Shown: positions 28,502-40,818, numbered from the stretch's first letter. The stretch is DNA of 64,000 nucleotides from Borrelia persica No12 (GCF_000500045.1 NZ_AYOT01000146.1:1-64000), one strand, 5' to 3'. Program-made: numbers and translations. The notes: a model not told the origin generated them from the letters alone.

Positions 28502-31500
28502 AAAACAAAGTACATTTCCCTAAATTAGAAGAAAAAATATTACAATTTTGGAATGATAATAAAATTTTCGAAAAATCGATGAAACAAAGAGAAGGCTGTG
28601 AAGAATTTACATTTTATGATGGTCCACCATTTGCAACAGGACTTCCTCATTTTGGACATTTTGTTCCCAATACAATTAAAGACATAATTCCAAGATATCA
28701 AACAATGAAAGGAAAGCATGTTAAGAGATGTTTTGGATGGGATACCCATGGCTTACCAGTAGAATATGAAGTAGAAAAATCCCTACAATTATCGGGAAGA
28801 TATGCAATAGAACAATATGGCATTGATAAATTTAATGAAGAATGTAGAAACATAGTTTTAAGATATACAAAAGAATGGGAAAAAACAATAGCAAGACTAG
28901 GCAGATGGGTTGACTTTAAGAATGATTATAAAACAATGGATATAACATTTATGGAATCCGTATGGTGGGTATTTAAGACACTTTATGATAAAGGTTTAAT
29001 TTATGAAAGCTATTATGTCTTACCATATTCTCCCAAACTTGCAACCCCTCTATCAAATTTTGAAGTCAATCTTGGTGAATATAAAGAAATTCATGATCCA
29101 TCATTAACTATAAAATTTAAAATCAAGGATAAAAATGAATATCTACTTGCATGGACAACAACCCCTTGGACATTACCCACAAATTTTGGAATTGCCGTTG
29201 GGGAAAATATAGACTACTCCAAAATACTTGATAAAGAAAAAAATGAAGTATATATAATAGGAACAAAAAGAGTAGAACACTATTATAAAGATAAAAACAC
29301 ATATGCAATATTAGAACAATTCAAAGGTCAAAATATCAAAGGAATAGAATACGAACCTCTATTTAATTACTTTTTAAATCAACAAAACAAAGGGGCTTTT
29401 AGAGTTCATACAGCAGAATACGTTACAACCGATGATGGAACAGGAATAGTACATATTGCACCATTTGGAGAAGAAGATTATCATATACTTAAAAAAAATA
29501 CACAAATTGACATGATCACACCTATAGATGCTGAATGCAAATTTACAGCTGAAGTCAAAGATCTTGAAGGATTATTTGTTAAAGACGCAGATAATAAAAT
29601 AATAGAAAAATTAAAATCAATGGACCTTTTATTTAAAAGAGAAAATTTTCTACACAGATATCCATTCTGCTACAGAACAAATTCACCTCTAATTTATAGA
29701 CCTATAAGCTCATGGTTTTTAAATATTGAAACAATAAAAGCAAAACTCATAAAATCAAATGAACAAATAAATTGGATGCCCACTCATCTAAAAAAGGGAC
29801 GATTTGGCAAATGGCTAGAGAACGCAAAAGATTGGGCAATAAGTAGAAACAGATTTTGGGGAAATCCAATACCAGTTTGGAAATGTTCCAAAACGGGAAA
29901 CAAAATATGCATAGGCTCTAGAGAGGAATTAGAAAAATTATCAGGACAAAAAGTTGTTGACTTACATAAGGACAAAGTTGACAAAATTACCTGGCCTAGC
30001 GAATATGGTGGCACATACATTAGAACAAATGAAGTTTTAGATTGTTGGTTTGAATCTGGTTCAATGCCTTATGCAAGTAAACATTATCCATTTAAAGACA
30101 AAGATAAATTTCACAATAGTTTTCCTGCTGATTTTATTGCAGAAGGATTAGATCAAACAAGAGGATGGTTTTATACATTAACAATTCTAGGAACTGCTCT
30201 TTTTGAAAATACAGCATTTAAAAATGTAATAGTTAACGGACTAGTATTATCTAGTGATGGAAGAAAAATGTCAAAATCACTCAGAAATTATACAGATCCA
30301 ATGCAAGTAATAAATACATTTGGAGCAGATGCTTTAAGACTTTATTTAGTAATGAGTCCCGTAATAAAAGCCGATGATCTAAAATACAGCGATGATGGAG
30401 TTAGAGATGTCTTAAAAAATATTATAATCCCTATATGGAATGCTTATTCATTTTTTATCACATATGCAATCATTGACAAATTTCAACCTAATACTAACAT
30501 CAATCTACATAAAACAAATATACTTGACAAATGGATAATTAGCGAAATTGAAAGTTTAAAAAAAACACTAAATGAAGAAATAGATAAATATAATTTAACA
30601 AAATCAATAGACGAACTTCTTGCATTCATCGACAAGCTAAATAATTGGTATATCAGACGATCAAGAAGAAGATTTTGGAAATCTGAAAATGATGATGACA
30701 AAATAGATGCTTATGAAACATTGTATTATGCATTAAAGAACTTAATGTTAATGCTTGCACCATTTATTCCCTTCTTAACAGAAGAAATCTATCAAAACCT
30801 AAAGACAAAAGATGAAAAAGAATCCATTCACCTAAATGATTATCCTCAAGCAGTCAGAGAATTTATTAACATAGATCTTGAAGACAAAATGAACTTTACA
30901 AGAAAAGTAATCGCAATTGCAAGATCACTAAGAGCATCACACAATATAAAAATACGCAAGCCTATTAAATCAATATATATTGTAACTAAAGATCATAAAG
31001 AACAAAATACTCTAAAAGAAATGACAAAAATAATACTCGAAGAAATTAATGCTAAAGAAATAAAAATCAAATCCAATGAAGAAGAACTGGTAACTTATAA
31101 AGCAAAAGCAAATTTCAAAGAACTTGGAAGTAAACTCGGCACCAATATGAAATCAGTAGCATTAGCAATAATGGAATTAAGCAATGAAGAAATAATAAAA
31201 ATAATAAATGGAAACACACATACAATTACAATCAACAATAATACATACGGTATAAAATTAAAAGATATAATACTAGAAAGACATGAAAAAGAAAATGTAA
31301 AAGTAATTAACGAAGACTCTGTTACAATAGGATTCGATACTCTAATTACAGAAGAACTATACTTAGAAGGATTATCACGAGAACTTATAAGAAAAGTACA
31401 AAATTTAAGAAAAGAAAATAATTTTAATGTCAGCGATAGAATAATATTATACATAAATAACAATGAAATGCTTGCAAAAATAATAAATAACTTTGAAAGC

Positions 31501-31620
31501 TATATTAAAACGGAAACCCTAGCAACAATAATAACGATTAATAATGAAAAGGCATCAAAGACTATAGAACTAGATGAAGAAATATCAATAAATATAGATA
31601 TCGAAAAATGGTTAAGTTAA
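28486..31620 (+). CDS. ileS: Isoleucyl-tRNA synthetase
   Basis: IleRS charges tRNA-Ile. The 1044-residue protein has the class I HIGH variant in [15 protein letters not shown] near residue 52, the editing-domain motif [17 protein letters not shown] near 230, the [10 protein letters not shown] segment near 525 and KMSKSLRNY near 597. Size and motif style match the eukaryote-like IleRS type 2 branch found in spirochaetes and linked in other bacteria to natural mupirocin tolerance. It overlaps both the upstream ClpA-like gene and the downstream lipoprotein gene, consistent with an operon. Confidence 0.97.
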   Translation: MFKKVENKVHFPKLEEKILQFWNDNKIFEKSMKQREGCEEFTFYDGPPFATGLPHFGHFVPNTIKDIIPRYQTMKGKHVKRCFGWDTHGLPVEYEVEKSLQLSGRYAIEQYGIDKFNEECRNIVLRYTKEWEKTIARLGRWVDFKNDYKTMDITFMESVWWVFKTLYDKGLIYESYYVLPYSPKLATPLSNFEVNLGEYKEIHDPSLTIKFKIKDKNEYLLAWTTTPWTLPTNFGIAVGENIDYSKILDKEKNEVYIIGTKRVEHYYKDKNTYAILEQFKGQNIKGIEYEPLFNYFLNQQNKGAFRVHTAEYVTTDDGTGIVHIAPFGEEDYHILKKNTQIDMITPIDAECKFTAEVKDLEGLFVKDADNKIIEKLKSMDLLFKRENFLHRYPFCYRTNSPLIYRPISSWFLNIETIKAKLIKSNEQINWMPTHLKKGRFGKWLENAKDWAISRNRFWGNPIPVWKCSKTGNKICIGSREELEKLSGQKVVDLHKDKVDKITWPSEYGGTYIRTNEVLDCWFESGSMPYASKHYPFKDKDKFHNSFPADFIAEGLDQTRGWFYTLTILGTALFENTAFKNVIVNGLVLSSDGRKMSKSLRNYTDPMQVINTFGADALRLYLVMSPVIKADDLKYSDDGVRDVLKNIIIPIWNAYSFFITYAIIDKFQPNTNINLHKTNILDKWIISEIESLKKTLNEEIDKYNLTKSIDELLAFIDKLNNWYIRRSRRRFWKSENDDDKIDAYETLYYALKNLMLMLAPFIPFLTEEIYQNLKTKDEKESIHLNDYPQAVREFINIDLEDKMNFTRKVIAIARSLRASHNIKIRKPIKSIYIVTKDHKEQNTLKEMTKIILEEINAKEIKIKSNEEELVTYKAKANFKELGSKLGTNMKSVALAIMELSNEEIIKIINGNTHTITINNNTYGIKLKDIILERHEKENVKVINEDSVTIGFDTLITEELYLEGLSRELIRKVQNLRKENNFNVSDRIILYINNNEMLAKIINNFESYIKTETLATIITINNEKASKTIELDEEISINIDIEKWLS

Positions 31621-32432
31621 TTATTAACATTTGCATAGTCACTCTTTTAATAGGATGTAAAACTTTAACTTATCATTCACCTAAGAAAAATATATCCTCA
31701 ATTATGTTACTAGATCCCTCAGCAGACATATATGCTTATATAAACTTATCTAAAAACAGATTCCTATATAGAGAACTCGAACTGAAATACAAAATCGGAC
31801 TTAATACTGTTGGCAACTTATATTTAAGTTACACAAAAAATCCCGAAAGTTTTTCATCAATAATAACCGGTAATTTTCCCAAAAGCGCATTTTGGAAAAT
31901 TAATAATAATCCTAATTTTCAATCATGTGGAAATATATTTATGAATCCAAAATGGAAAATAAAAAATGCAAACATATATATAACTCCCACTAAAAACAAA
32001 AAAGGTATTTTAATCAATCAAAAAGAAATAACTAATAAAAATGCAAACATACTTACAACAAAATATATTCATATCATTGATCAAAATGAAATATTCATTT
32101 TAATCAATGATATAACTAAGCTAATTCCAAATAACATATATAAAACAAGTTTAATTCCCTTTAATAAAGGAAGTTTAATTGCAAATAGTAAAAACGATAA
32201 TGAATATAATGTTAAAGCTCATTTACACACCAATAATCCAAAAATACTATCTATTACAGCAAAAAAATTAATACCAACTATCCTCAAACATACAACAAAA
32301 ATAATAATTTCAGGCCCTATAAAATCTAAAATACAGGATAAAAACAATGTAGAACTTCAATTTAATGTTGACAAAACGAGCATTAAAGAATTTGTAACAA
32401 ATCTAATATTAAATAGAAATGACAAATCTTAA
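31608..32432 (+). CDS. Lipoprotein of unknown function
   Basis: This 274-residue protein has a short signal ending in the lipobox LLIGC (Cys 17), followed by KTLTYHSP. The rest is asparagine- and lysine-rich with alternating hydrophobic residues that suggest beta structure (for example [18 protein letters not shown]). I see no recognised domain. It starts inside the last codons of ileS (13-bp overlap) and ends the plus-strand run. It probably corresponds to BB0832. Cell location beyond membrane anchoring is not evident. Confidence 0.75.
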   Translation: MVKLIINICIVTLLIGCKTLTYHSPKKNISSIMLLDPSADIYAYINLSKNRFLYRELELKYKIGLNTVGNLYLSYTKNPESFSSIITGNFPKSAFWKINNNPNFQSCGNIFMNPKWKIKNANIYITPTKNKKGILINQKEITNKNANILTTKYIHIIDQNEIFILINDITKLIPNNIYKTSLIPFNKGSLIANSKNDNEYNVKAHLHTNNPKILSITAKKLIPTILKHTTKIIISGPIKSKIQDKNNVELQFNVDKTSIKEFVTNLILNRNDKS

Positions 32433-32516
32433 CTATCTACATATAATTTGGCAACACTTACTCTTAACACAAATTCTTAATTGAAACCATATAAATACTA
32501 AAAACAACAAATACAT

Positions 32517-33158
32517 TTAAGACAAATTTAAATCACCAACAATAAGTCTCCCATGATAAGCTTTTGCACATACAATAGCATCAATACTATCAATATTAGC
32601 TTCACTAACTTTACCTGCAACAACAATTTCTAACTTATCTTGACTCATTAATACCAAATCTTTAAGTATCATCAATGAATCTTCTGCTTTAAGCCCCCCT
32701 CCTGAAGTCAATATCCTTTGAACACCAATATCTATAAGTTTAGCCACAGAATCTCTAATATCACGTGTCTCATCGATTGCTTTATGAAAAGTAACCTTTA
32801 AAGGAAAAGCAAAATTCAATAATTCTTTGGTTCTCTTCATATCAATTTCACAATTATCTCTTAAGATACCAAAAACCACACCATCAACTCCAAGACCCTT
32901 GCAAAGCTCAATATCTTCTTTCATAACCTTAAATTCCAAATCAGAATATACAAAATTACCACATCGTGGTCTAATCATCACAACAATAGGAATATCCACC
33001 AAAATTTGTTTTAAAACTTTGATGGTGCCATAAGAAGGTGTACTTCCACCACAAAGCATATTTTCACAAAGCTCAATTCTATTAGCACCAAGTTTTACAG
33101 CATGTAAAGCTTCTAATATATTAAAAACACACGCCTCTTTTATCACATAAACATCCAA
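32517..33158 (-). CDS. cutC: CutC-family protein
   Basis: CutC proteins are TIM-barrel proteins linked to copper homeostasis, though their biochemical role is unsettled. The 213-residue protein has the family signatures GANRIELCENMLCGGSTPS, VMIRPRCGNFVYS, VTFHKAIDETRD and RILTSGG. It is shorter than E. coli CutC (248) at the C-terminus. The only in-frame start is TTG at 33158, one base after the ROK kinase stop and with no clear ribosome-binding site, so translation is probably coupled. I do not recall a cutC at this place in B. burgdorferi, so it may be lineage-specific. Confidence 0.88.
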   Translation of the reverse strand: MDVYVIKEACVFNILEALHAVKLGANRIELCENMLCGGSTPSYGTIKVLKQILVDIPIVVMIRPRCGNFVYSDLEFKVMKEDIELCKGLGVDGVVFGILRDNCEIDMKRTKELLNFAFPLKVTFHKAIDETRDIRDSVAKLIDIGVQRILTSGGGLKAEDSLMILKDLVLMSQDKLEIVVAGKVSEANIDSIDAIVCAKAYHGRLIVGDLNLS

Positions 33159-33159
33159 A

Positions 33160-34095
33160 TTACATAAAGAATTTATTTAATTTATTTATAATAAAATAAT
33201 GATATAATGCCCCAATTTTACCAGAATCATTATTAAACTTAGTTGTCTCAAGTTTTACAAGTTTTCTAATATCATTATCATAAATACGTGCCAATTCTAA
33301 AGACCATAAATTTTCTAACTTATCATATATTCTACTTATTAAATCCGGTCTTGAACTTATTCCACCTCCAATTAATATTTTTTCAGGATTCAAAACAAAA
33401 ATTAAATTAAAAATACCAAATGATAAAGTTTCAAAAAAATAATCAATTTCATTTTTAGCATGAATATTACCATTATCAGCAAGCTCAAAAACATATTCTC
33501 CAGAAACATCATCAAATTCCATCTCTAAACGATTAGCAATTCTCTTTCTTAAAGCTGCAACAGAAGCTAAAGACTCCCATCTACAATTAAAAGGAATATT
33601 ATTACCAAGACCTCTGGTAATCATAAACCCAATCTCACCAGACATAAAAGAATATCCTCTTACAAGTTGTCCATTCAAAAATATTCCAGCACCAATGCCT
33701 GTTCCAAGAGTTAAAGCAATAAAATCATTAGAATGAATAGCATTGCCTCTAAATTTTTCTGCCAAAGCTACACAATTAGCATCATTTTCAATTTCAACAT
33801 TAACTCCTGTTAAGTTTTCAAGTTTTTCTTTTAAAGGATAATTCACAAAACCTTTAATAGCATTCACTCTAATAACAATCCCTTTAGGATCAACAAATCC
33901 AGGAACACAAATCGCAACACCTTTAACATCTTCTTCTTTTTTATAAGAATTAATGACATCAACTAAAATTTTAACTTGATCATCAGAATTAACACCTGAT
34001 TTAACTTCACATTTATCAAGAAAATTACCATCACTATCTACAAGAGAATACTTAGTATTAGTACCTCCAACATCAATCGAAACATAACGCTCCAT
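33160..34095 (-). CDS. ROK-family sugar kinase
   Basis: ROK proteins are glucokinase-like sugar kinases or, with a DNA-binding domain, repressors. This one has no N-terminal helix-turn-helix, so kinase is more likely, although the B. burgdorferi counterpart is named xylR. I chose ATG 34095 (311 residues), which has GGAG 6 nt upstream and begins directly with MERYVSIDVGGTNTKYS, the ATP phosphate loop; an upstream ATG at 34134 lacks these. Further motifs are EIENDANCVALAE near residue 100 and LGTGIGAGIF near 130. The usual zinc motif CxCGxxGCxE is degenerate (FNCRWESLAS), keeping one cysteine. It overlaps no neighbour but sits 1 bp before cutC. Confidence 0.88.
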   Translation of the reverse strand: MERYVSIDVGGTNTKYSLVDSDGNFLDKCEVKSGVNSDDQVKILVDVINSYKKEEDVKGVAICVPGFVDPKGIVIRVNAIKGFVNYPLKEKLENLTGVNVEIENDANCVALAEKFRGNAIHSNDFIALTLGTGIGAGIFLNGQLVRGYSFMSGEIGFMITRGLGNNIPFNCRWESLASVAALRKRIANRLEMEFDDVSGEYVFELADNGNIHAKNEIDYFFETLSFGIFNLIFVLNPEKILIGGGISSRPDLISRIYDKLENLWSLELARIYDNDIRKLVKLETTKFNNDSGKIGALYHYFIINKLNKFFM

Positions 34096-34141
34096 AAATT
34101 CTCCATATCCTAAGATATTCAAGTAATTATACAATAAAAAA

Positions 34142-36985
34142 TCAAAAACTCTCTATAGTAATTTTAGAAACTGTTGAAATTTTCTTCACAACTATTTGTG
34201 TTTTAATTTCTTCTTTTAAATAGGAAACATGAGATATTATACCTATTTGACGCCCATCAACACGCTGTAAATCAGCAATTTTTGGTATCACCATTTTTAA
34301 AGTATCCTCATCAAGACTTCCAAATCCTTCATCAAGAAAAAATGCCTCTATTTTAAGATCGCTATCTCTTATCATATCTGAAAGAGCTAAAGAAAGAGAC
34401 AAAGACACAAGAAACCTCTCACCACCAGATAAAGTCTTAACACTACGAGTCATATTGCCATCCCTCTTGCTTCTAACCAAAAAATTAAAATCTCTACTAC
34501 CCGTATTAATTTCAAGCTCAAAGTCAGGAAGAATAACGCCCAAATATTTTTTATTAGATATACTGAGAATTTCATCAATCAAAAAACTTTGAACATAATA
34601 TTTTAAACTAGGAGAAACAGTAATAATTTTTTTTAAAACTTCTAATTTATCATTACGTTCATTTATATTGCTTAACTTATTCTTAATATTTTTCAAATTA
34701 ATCTTCTGTGCATCAAGTTCTACTTTAAGGCTCTGCAAACTTGCAAAAGTCGCATCATACTTACTAATATCTCTAGAAAAAACTTCAATCTGAGACATAA
34801 AATTGGATTTTAATTTTAAAAAATGTTCTAAACTATTTTTACTAGGATTCAAAGAATCAAGAGAAAAAATAGGATCACTATCACAAAAACCATTTTGCAT
34901 TACTAATTTAAAATCCAAAAAATTAGAAGTAAAATTATCTAGATCATCTTTAAGTTCTATCTTAAAATTTAATATAGTTTGTTTTATAAATTCAATTTGG
35001 CTCTCAAGTTTTAGTTTTTCATTGCTTATATTATCAAGACACAAATGCCATTTAACATGATCATTTTCTATGTCTCTTTTAGACATCAAAAATTTTTCAA
35101 ACTCTCTCTCCAATAAAGTAGGATCATTTAAATTTATGTTTAAATTAATATTAGAAAGTAATTTTCTTATTTTAGCCAGATTTTCTTCAATTTCTACTTC
35201 TTTTAAAGAAATTTTAGTATTTAAATCATTAAGCATTGCTTTCAAATCTGCCACTTTTTTAAATTTACTTTCAAAAGTTGACATCTTACTCTTATCAGAA
35301 TAATCTATGTATTTGTTGAATAAATTTTGGCCAACTCTCTTCAAAATTTCCGAATTATTTTTTTTAAAATTTAAAACACAACCTTCCCATCGAATCTTAT
35401 TTTCCTTATTACGCAAAATATCCAATTTAAGAGTATCCAATTCAGATTGCAAAACCTGAAGCTTCGAATTTAATTCTAAAATAGAATTTAAATTATTAAT
35501 TTTTAATTTTTCTTTTCCTTGATATACACTATACGCATCTTCAAGATATTTAAGATTTTTTATGTCTAATTCAACCGATTGCTTATTTTCACTAAGATGC
35601 TCCAAAAATTTTTCATACAAATCAATCTTCATATCTATATTAACTTGTGAAAAAGCATTATGTGACTTTAACAACAAAGTTAATCCATTTTTATATTTTA
35701 ATATCGTTTCCTCATAAAACCCCTTTAATAACTTTAATGCCTCATAATAAACATACTTATCAAAATCAAATATTGTCTCTTGTAAAGCAATACTATTAAT
35801 TGCAACATTTTTTTTTCTCTGTTCTTCTGACAACTTTTTTCTTTGAAATTCCAATTGTCTCTCTTTCAAAAGCAATTTATTATAAGCTTCCTCATCAAAA
35901 TCTATTTCACAAAATAAGACATTTTCATAATATAATTCCTTTACATAATCAAAATTAAAATTATCTAAGTCCAAATATTTTAATTCTTCTAAATTTTTTT
36001 GAACTTTTAAAAATTCAAAAAAAAACTGATTCTTAGCATTTAACAGTTCACTGTGCCTCCTAACAAAATTTTTTAAATCCAAAAAATCATTAGAATGATA
36101 AAATTCAAGCTTTTGATCAAGTTCAGACTTGATCTTTGTCTGCAAAAAATACTCACGATCCAATTTTTCTCTACTAGCAAGTTTAAAAGACAAATCCAAT
36201 TCTAAATTATCAATTCTATACTGAATATTTAAATAATTTCTATTAAATTTTATTAACTTTTCACAAATAACTATTAATTTATAAACATTTTCAAGATTTT
36301 TTCTCAAAACTTCTATATCAATTAAATTCAACAGTTCTTTTAATTCTTTGATTTTTTTTTTATTAATATTAATCTTGTTTTTTTCCTCAGTATCCAAAAA
36401 CATTAATTTTTCTCGATTGAATTTCGTAAGCTCTAATTCTTTTTTTAAAAAAATCTCTATATTATCATACTTTTTTAAATTAAAAATATTATCAATTATT
36501 GCCGTCTTGCTCTTCGGATTTGAGGTTAAAAATTCCTGAAAATTCCCCTGAGGCAAAATAACAGTTTGACAAAACTGTTCAAAATCTAATCTACAAAGAC
36601 TCTTTATATAAACCAAAACATCATCTCTATTTTCAATCAAATTTCCATTACTAAGGCAATTTAATATCATTCTTTTTGGTGTTTCTTTTTGTCTTACATG
36701 AAGTTCAATAAACGACTCATAGACCTCCTCAGAAACAGTAAAAGTAAGTTTTACATAAGCACTATCAAAACCCTTTGAAATGGAATCTGAAATATTTTTA
36801 TCAAGTCTATAAATTCGTGCATAAAGAGCAAGTGTAATACAATCTAAAATTGTACTTTTCCCAGAACCCGTATTTCCAGAAATCAAAAAAATGCCAGACT
36901 TCTTTAAAACAGAAACATCAAAATTAATTTCATACTCACCTTTATAAGACGCAATATTTTCAAATACTAATTTATTTATCCTCAT
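34142..36985 (-). CDS. sbcC: SbcC-like nuclease subunit (Rad50 family) without a zinc hook
   Basis: SbcC works with SbcD as an ATP-dependent nuclease on hairpins and DNA ends. The 947-residue protein has Walker A in GNTGSGKSTILDCITLALYA (residues 35-54), a Q-loop, very long coiled coils, the signature TLSGGERFLVSLSLSLALSD and Walker B AFFLDEGFGSLD near the C-terminus. I searched the coiled-coil centre and found no CxxC zinc hook; the cysteines present are isolated. Dimerisation must therefore occur another way. It overlaps the sbcD end by 14 bp. Confidence 0.93.
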   Translation of the reverse strand: MRINKLVFENIASYKGEYEINFDVSVLKKSGIFLISGNTGSGKSTILDCITLALYARIYRLDKNISDSISKGFDSAYVKLTFTVSEEVYESFIELHVRQKETPKRMILNCLSNGNLIENRDDVLVYIKSLCRLDFEQFCQTVILPQGNFQEFLTSNPKSKTAIIDNIFNLKKYDNIEIFLKKELELTKFNREKLMFLDTEEKNKININKKKIKELKELLNLIDIEVLRKNLENVYKLIVICEKLIKFNRNYLNIQYRIDNLELDLSFKLASREKLDREYFLQTKIKSELDQKLEFYHSNDFLDLKNFVRRHSELLNAKNQFFFEFLKVQKNLEELKYLDLDNFNFDYVKELYYENVLFCEIDFDEEAYNKLLLKERQLEFQRKKLSEEQRKKNVAINSIALQETIFDFDKYVYYEALKLLKGFYEETILKYKNGLTLLLKSHNAFSQVNIDMKIDLYEKFLEHLSENKQSVELDIKNLKYLEDAYSVYQGKEKLKINNLNSILELNSKLQVLQSELDTLKLDILRNKENKIRWEGCVLNFKKNNSEILKRVGQNLFNKYIDYSDKSKMSTFESKFKKVADLKAMLNDLNTKISLKEVEIEENLAKIRKLLSNINLNINLNDPTLLEREFEKFLMSKRDIENDHVKWHLCLDNISNEKLKLESQIEFIKQTILNFKIELKDDLDNFTSNFLDFKLVMQNGFCDSDPIFSLDSLNPSKNSLEHFLKLKSNFMSQIEVFSRDISKYDATFASLQSLKVELDAQKINLKNIKNKLSNINERNDKLEVLKKIITVSPSLKYYVQSFLIDEILSISNKKYLGVILPDFELEINTGSRDFNFLVRSKRDGNMTRSVKTLSGGERFLVSLSLSLALSDMIRDSDLKIEAFFLDEGFGSLDEDTLKMVIPKIADLQRVDGRQIGIISHVSYLKEEIKTQIVVKKISTVSKITIESF

Positions 36986-38201
36986 ATTCCCCTGCTCTTC
37001 CCTTCAGCAACACCTCTTCAAAAAGAGCAATAAGTTCTTCTTCCTTAAATTTCTTTCCTCTCTTGAAACCACCCATAACATCTCTTTTCAATTTTTCTTG
37101 AAAAAAATATTTTTCATCTCTACTTAATACCTCATCTCTACCAAGCAATTTACGTTCTTTTTTAAAAGACTCTTCTCCTGAATTTTCTAAATGATAATAA
37201 ATATCAAATATATTAATTAAACTTGATTTTGCCAAATTATAAATTTGTTCCTCAAATTCTGCATTCACTCTCTCATTAATTTCAATTTTCAAATAACAAA
37301 TATAAGAAATTTCACTCTTAATCTTATGCAAATTATTCATCACTTCTTGAAACGAACCTTTCACAAAATATAGTTTGCCAAATATAGGAAGCAAAACCTT
37401 CTTTTGCTCAACTAATTTGTCATCACAAAAAAACAAGACGTTTACATATTTTTTAATATCTTCATCAAAAGAATACTGAATCGGCGAACCCGAATAAACT
37501 ATATTATCTTGTAATTTCTTAAAATTATGAATATGCCCAAGTGCAACATAAGAAAAATCATTACCAAAAACACTAACAGGCAAAATAAGATTATCGCCAA
37601 TAATATCAACACCACCACTAGAAAAAAAAGAATGTGCAATTAATATTTTAGGAATATCAAAATACTCTTCAGGAAGAGATTTAAGAATATTTGCTATCCG
37701 AGTTTGATAAGCTTTTTCACAACTATCAAGAAACACACTATTATTCAAATTTATATTTTGATAATCTAAATCTACAAGAAACCTTTCATTAACATAAGGC
37801 ATACACACAACAATGAATTTAACAACACCATCATCTTTTAAAAAAACCAATTGACTAGAAATTTCATCGCCTGTAACTAAAAAAAAATTAAATTTTGAAA
37901 ATATCTTTTTATTAATATTAAAATAATCTCTCTTATCATGATTTCCAGTAATCAGCACACACCACTTGCAAGATGTAAAAGACAATTCATAAAAAAAATC
38001 ATTTATTAATTTCTGCTCTCCAAGTCCAGGCCTCTTTGAATCATAAATATCACCAGCAATAAGCAAAAGATCAATCTCTTCATGTATAATCAATTTCAAC
38101 AAAAAATTTAAAAATTGCTGTTGCTCACCAATTCTAGCAAAATGCCCAATTTTTTTACCAATATGCCAATCAGATGTATGTAAAATTTTATAAGTGCTCA
38201 T
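36972..38201 (-). CDS. sbcD: SbcD-like nuclease subunit (Mre11 family)
   Basis: SbcD is the metal-dependent nuclease partner of SbcC. The 409-residue protein has the calcineurin-like phosphoesterase motifs in order: HTSDWHIGKK (residues 8-17), LIAGDIYDSKRP near 48, ITGNHDKRDYF near 84, LIAHSFFSSGG near 188 and VALGHIHNF near 216. It is divergent from topA, with a 76-bp gap containing both promoters. Resolving hairpins has special interest here because Borrelia chromosome ends are covalently closed hairpins. Confidence 0.95.
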   Translation of the reverse strand: MSTYKILHTSDWHIGKKIGHFARIGEQQQFLNFLLKLIIHEEIDLLLIAGDIYDSKRPGLGEQKLINDFFYELSFTSCKWCVLITGNHDKRDYFNINKKIFSKFNFFLVTGDEISSQLVFLKDDGVVKFIVVCMPYVNERFLVDLDYQNINLNNSVFLDSCEKAYQTRIANILKSLPEEYFDIPKILIAHSFFSSGGVDIIGDNLILPVSVFGNDFSYVALGHIHNFKKLQDNIVYSGSPIQYSFDEDIKKYVNVLFFCDDKLVEQKKVLLPIFGKLYFVKGSFQEVMNNLHKIKSEISYICYLKIEINERVNAEFEEQIYNLAKSSLINIFDIYYHLENSGEESFKKERKLLGRDEVLSRDEKYFFQEKLKRDVMGGFKRGKKFKEEELIALFEEVLLKGRAGEYEDK

Positions 38202-38277
38202 AAAATACCATGCTATTTTTATTGAAAAATTATAATAATTTATACATTATGTTATATTATATATATATAAGGGTTTT

Positions 38278-40815
38278 ATGCAACAAAAGAAACTAATAAT
38301 AGTAGAATCACCAACAAAAGCAGCAACGATCAAAAAGTATCTGGACAGCTCATTTTCAGTAGAAGCTTGTATAGGGCATATAAGAGATTTGCCAAACAGT
38401 GCTAAAGAAATACCTGCAGAATATAAAAAATTTGAATGGGCAAATCTCTCAATAGATTATCAAAATGATTTTAAACCACTCTATATTATTCCAAGTAATA
38501 AACAAAAGATTATTGAAAAACTGAAAAAACTCATAAAAGAACAAGATGAAATATATCTTGCAACTGACCAGGACAGAGAAGGTGAAACAATAGCATTTCA
38601 CTTAAAAGAAGTATTAGAAATAAAAAACTATAGACGAATGGTATTTCATGAAATTACCAAAAGCGCAATAATAGATTCACTAAAAAACACAAGAGAAATT
38701 GACATGAATTTAGTTAATGCCGGGGAAGCAAGAAGAATACTAGATAGGCTTTATGGATATACTATTTCTCCTTTACTTTGGAAAAAGATTGCTTATGGAC
38801 TTTCTGCTGGCAGAGTACAATCCGTAGGTCTTCAATTGATTATAGAAAAAGAAAAGTCAAGAATAAATTTCAAAAAAGCCAACTATTACTCAATTACACT
38901 TGAATGCAAACATAACAACAATGATATAAGACTTAACCCAACACTAGACAAGATTGATAATAAAAATATAGCTGAAAGTAAAGACTTTGAAAACGATACA
39001 GGAGCTTTACATGATTCTAACAAAACAATTCTAATAGACAAAATATTAATGAATACACTCACCAAAGAACTCAAACAAACAAACACAATTGAAGTAATTT
39101 CAATTGAAACAAAAGAAATAAAACAAATTCCGCCAAAACCATTCATCACATCATCTCTACAACAAGAAGTAAACAGACGATTAAAAATAGGGACAAAACA
39201 AATTATGAATTATGCTCAAAAACTATATGAAAGTGGCTACATAACTTATATTAGAACAGACTCTTATGAGATTGCAAAAACTGCAAAAGAAAAAATAAAA
39301 AATATTATAAAACAAAAATATGGTGAAGAATATATAGAACCAAATGCCAGAACATACACCAAAGCTAAAATGGCTCAAGATGCACATGAAGCCATCAGAC
39401 CTTCTGAAATGTTCACTCCTCCTGAACAGATAAAAATTGCAAGCGAAACAGCAAAAGAAATATATAAAATAATATGGGATAGAACTATTGAATCTGTTAT
39501 GAAAGATGCAATAAAAAAACTTGGAAAAATAACATTTAGATATAAAAATCTAACCTTTAAAGCTAATTTTATGAAACTCATTTTTGATGGTTTTCTAAGA
39601 AATAGTAAAGAACATTATGAAGACAGCACAATAAACTTTTCACTTATAAAAAAAGGGGATAAGTTCGTCATATTGGATGTAAAACCAGAACAACATGAAA
39701 CAAAACCTCCATTAAGATATACAGAAGCATCACTTGTACAAAAGCTTGAAAAAGAAGGAATAGGTCGTCCTTCAACTTACTCAACAATCATATCAACACT
39801 ATTTGAAAGAGGATACGTATTTAAACAAAATAACGCACTAGTACCAACAATAAAAGGAGCTGCTGTCATAAATCTCTTGCAAAAATATTTTCCAGTATTA
39901 ATTGAACTGCAATTCACGTCTCATATGGAAGAAAATCTAGACAAAATCGCAGTAGGAACATTAGATAAAATAAAATATCTAAATAAGTTTTATAATGGAA
40001 AAGAAGGACTTAAAAACACAGTAACTAAAGTAGAACCTATTATCAGCCCTGAAGAATTTAGAATGGTGTATGAGTATAATAATGACAAAAAATTCAACTA
40101 CAAAGTTAATATTGGAAAATTTGGACCATACTTAATTTTTAATGGAAACAATTATGCAATTAATTTAACTACGCCTCTAGAAAATTTATATAAAAAAGAC
40201 GAAATGCAAAAAATAATCACAGAAAAAGAAATACAACCTAATATATTAGGAGTTGATCCTGTAACGGGACTTAACGTAATATATAAAAATTCAAAATATG
40301 GAGGCATTATTCAACTTGGAGAGGATGTTTATGAGTCACAAGGATTTACAAAAACAGGCAAGCCAAAAAAACCTAAAATCATTAAAGCTAAAAAAGCTTC
40401 AATAAAAAACATCGAATATGAAAATATCACTTTAGAAATTGCTCTACAACTACTCTCTCTCCCAAGAATAGTAGGAGAACATCCAAAAACCAATGAAAAA
40501 ATAATTGCTACTACAGGTATGTTTGGAGATTATATCAAAACTGAAAACGATAGCATAATATGCCCACTAAAAAAAGGCATAAAAGCATACGAAATTACAC
40601 TAGAAGAATCAATTAAATTACTAGATGCAAAACTCGCAAAAAATGGAATTATTGTAAAAATAATATCTCTATCTAAAAACAAAATTGGAAATAAAATATA
40701 CATTTACAAACAAAATAATAAATTTTATGCTAAAATTAAAAGGAAAAAGGTCGATTTGCCTGTTGATATTGACCTTAATCAGATAGATGCAACTTATGTT
40801 TTTGGACTAATGTAG
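38278..40815 (+). CDS. topA: DNA topoisomerase I
   Basis: TopA relaxes negative supercoils. The 845-residue protein has a toprim domain (IVESPTKA at 8-15; DQDREGET at 97-104), the catalytic tyrosine Y324 in [12 protein letters not shown], and [11 protein letters not shown] near 178. The C-terminal third has toprim C-terminal repeats ([37 protein letters not shown]) and no four-cysteine zinc fingers. An AAGGG site precedes the ATG. The upstream 60 bp include a run of alternating TA, which may make this promoter supercoil-sensitive. hrpA follows after 3 bp. Confidence 0.97.
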   Translation: MQQKKLIIVESPTKAATIKKYLDSSFSVEACIGHIRDLPNSAKEIPAEYKKFEWANLSIDYQNDFKPLYIIPSNKQKIIEKLKKLIKEQDEIYLATDQDREGETIAFHLKEVLEIKNYRRMVFHEITKSAIIDSLKNTREIDMNLVNAGEARRILDRLYGYTISPLLWKKIAYGLSAGRVQSVGLQLIIEKEKSRINFKKANYYSITLECKHNNNDIRLNPTLDKIDNKNIAESKDFENDTGALHDSNKTILIDKILMNTLTKELKQTNTIEVISIETKEIKQIPPKPFITSSLQQEVNRRLKIGTKQIMNYAQKLYESGYITYIRTDSYEIAKTAKEKIKNIIKQKYGEEYIEPNARTYTKAKMAQDAHEAIRPSEMFTPPEQIKIASETAKEIYKIIWDRTIESVMKDAIKKLGKITFRYKNLTFKANFMKLIFDGFLRNSKEHYEDSTINFSLIKKGDKFVILDVKPEQHETKPPLRYTEASLVQKLEKEGIGRPSTYSTIISTLFERGYVFKQNNALVPTIKGAAVINLLQKYFPVLIELQFTSHMEENLDKIAVGTLDKIKYLNKFYNGKEGLKNTVTKVEPIISPEEFRMVYEYNNDKKFNYKVNIGKFGPYLIFNGNNYAINLTTPLENLYKKDEMQKIITEKEIQPNILGVDPVTGLNVIYKNSKYGGIIQLGEDVYESQGFTKTGKPKKPKIIKAKKASIKNIEYENITLEIALQLLSLPRIVGEHPKTNEKIIATTGMFGDYIKTENDSIICPLKKGIKAYEITLEESIKLLDAKLAKNGIIVKIISLSKNKIGNKIYIYKQNNKFYAKIKRKKVDLPVDIDLNQIDATYVFGLM

Positions 40816-40818
40816 AAT

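Noticed and set aside
38221-38277. TTGAAA with CATTAT as the topA promoter
   Set aside because: The -10 match is poor and several TA-rich alternatives exist, so I did not list a defined promoter.
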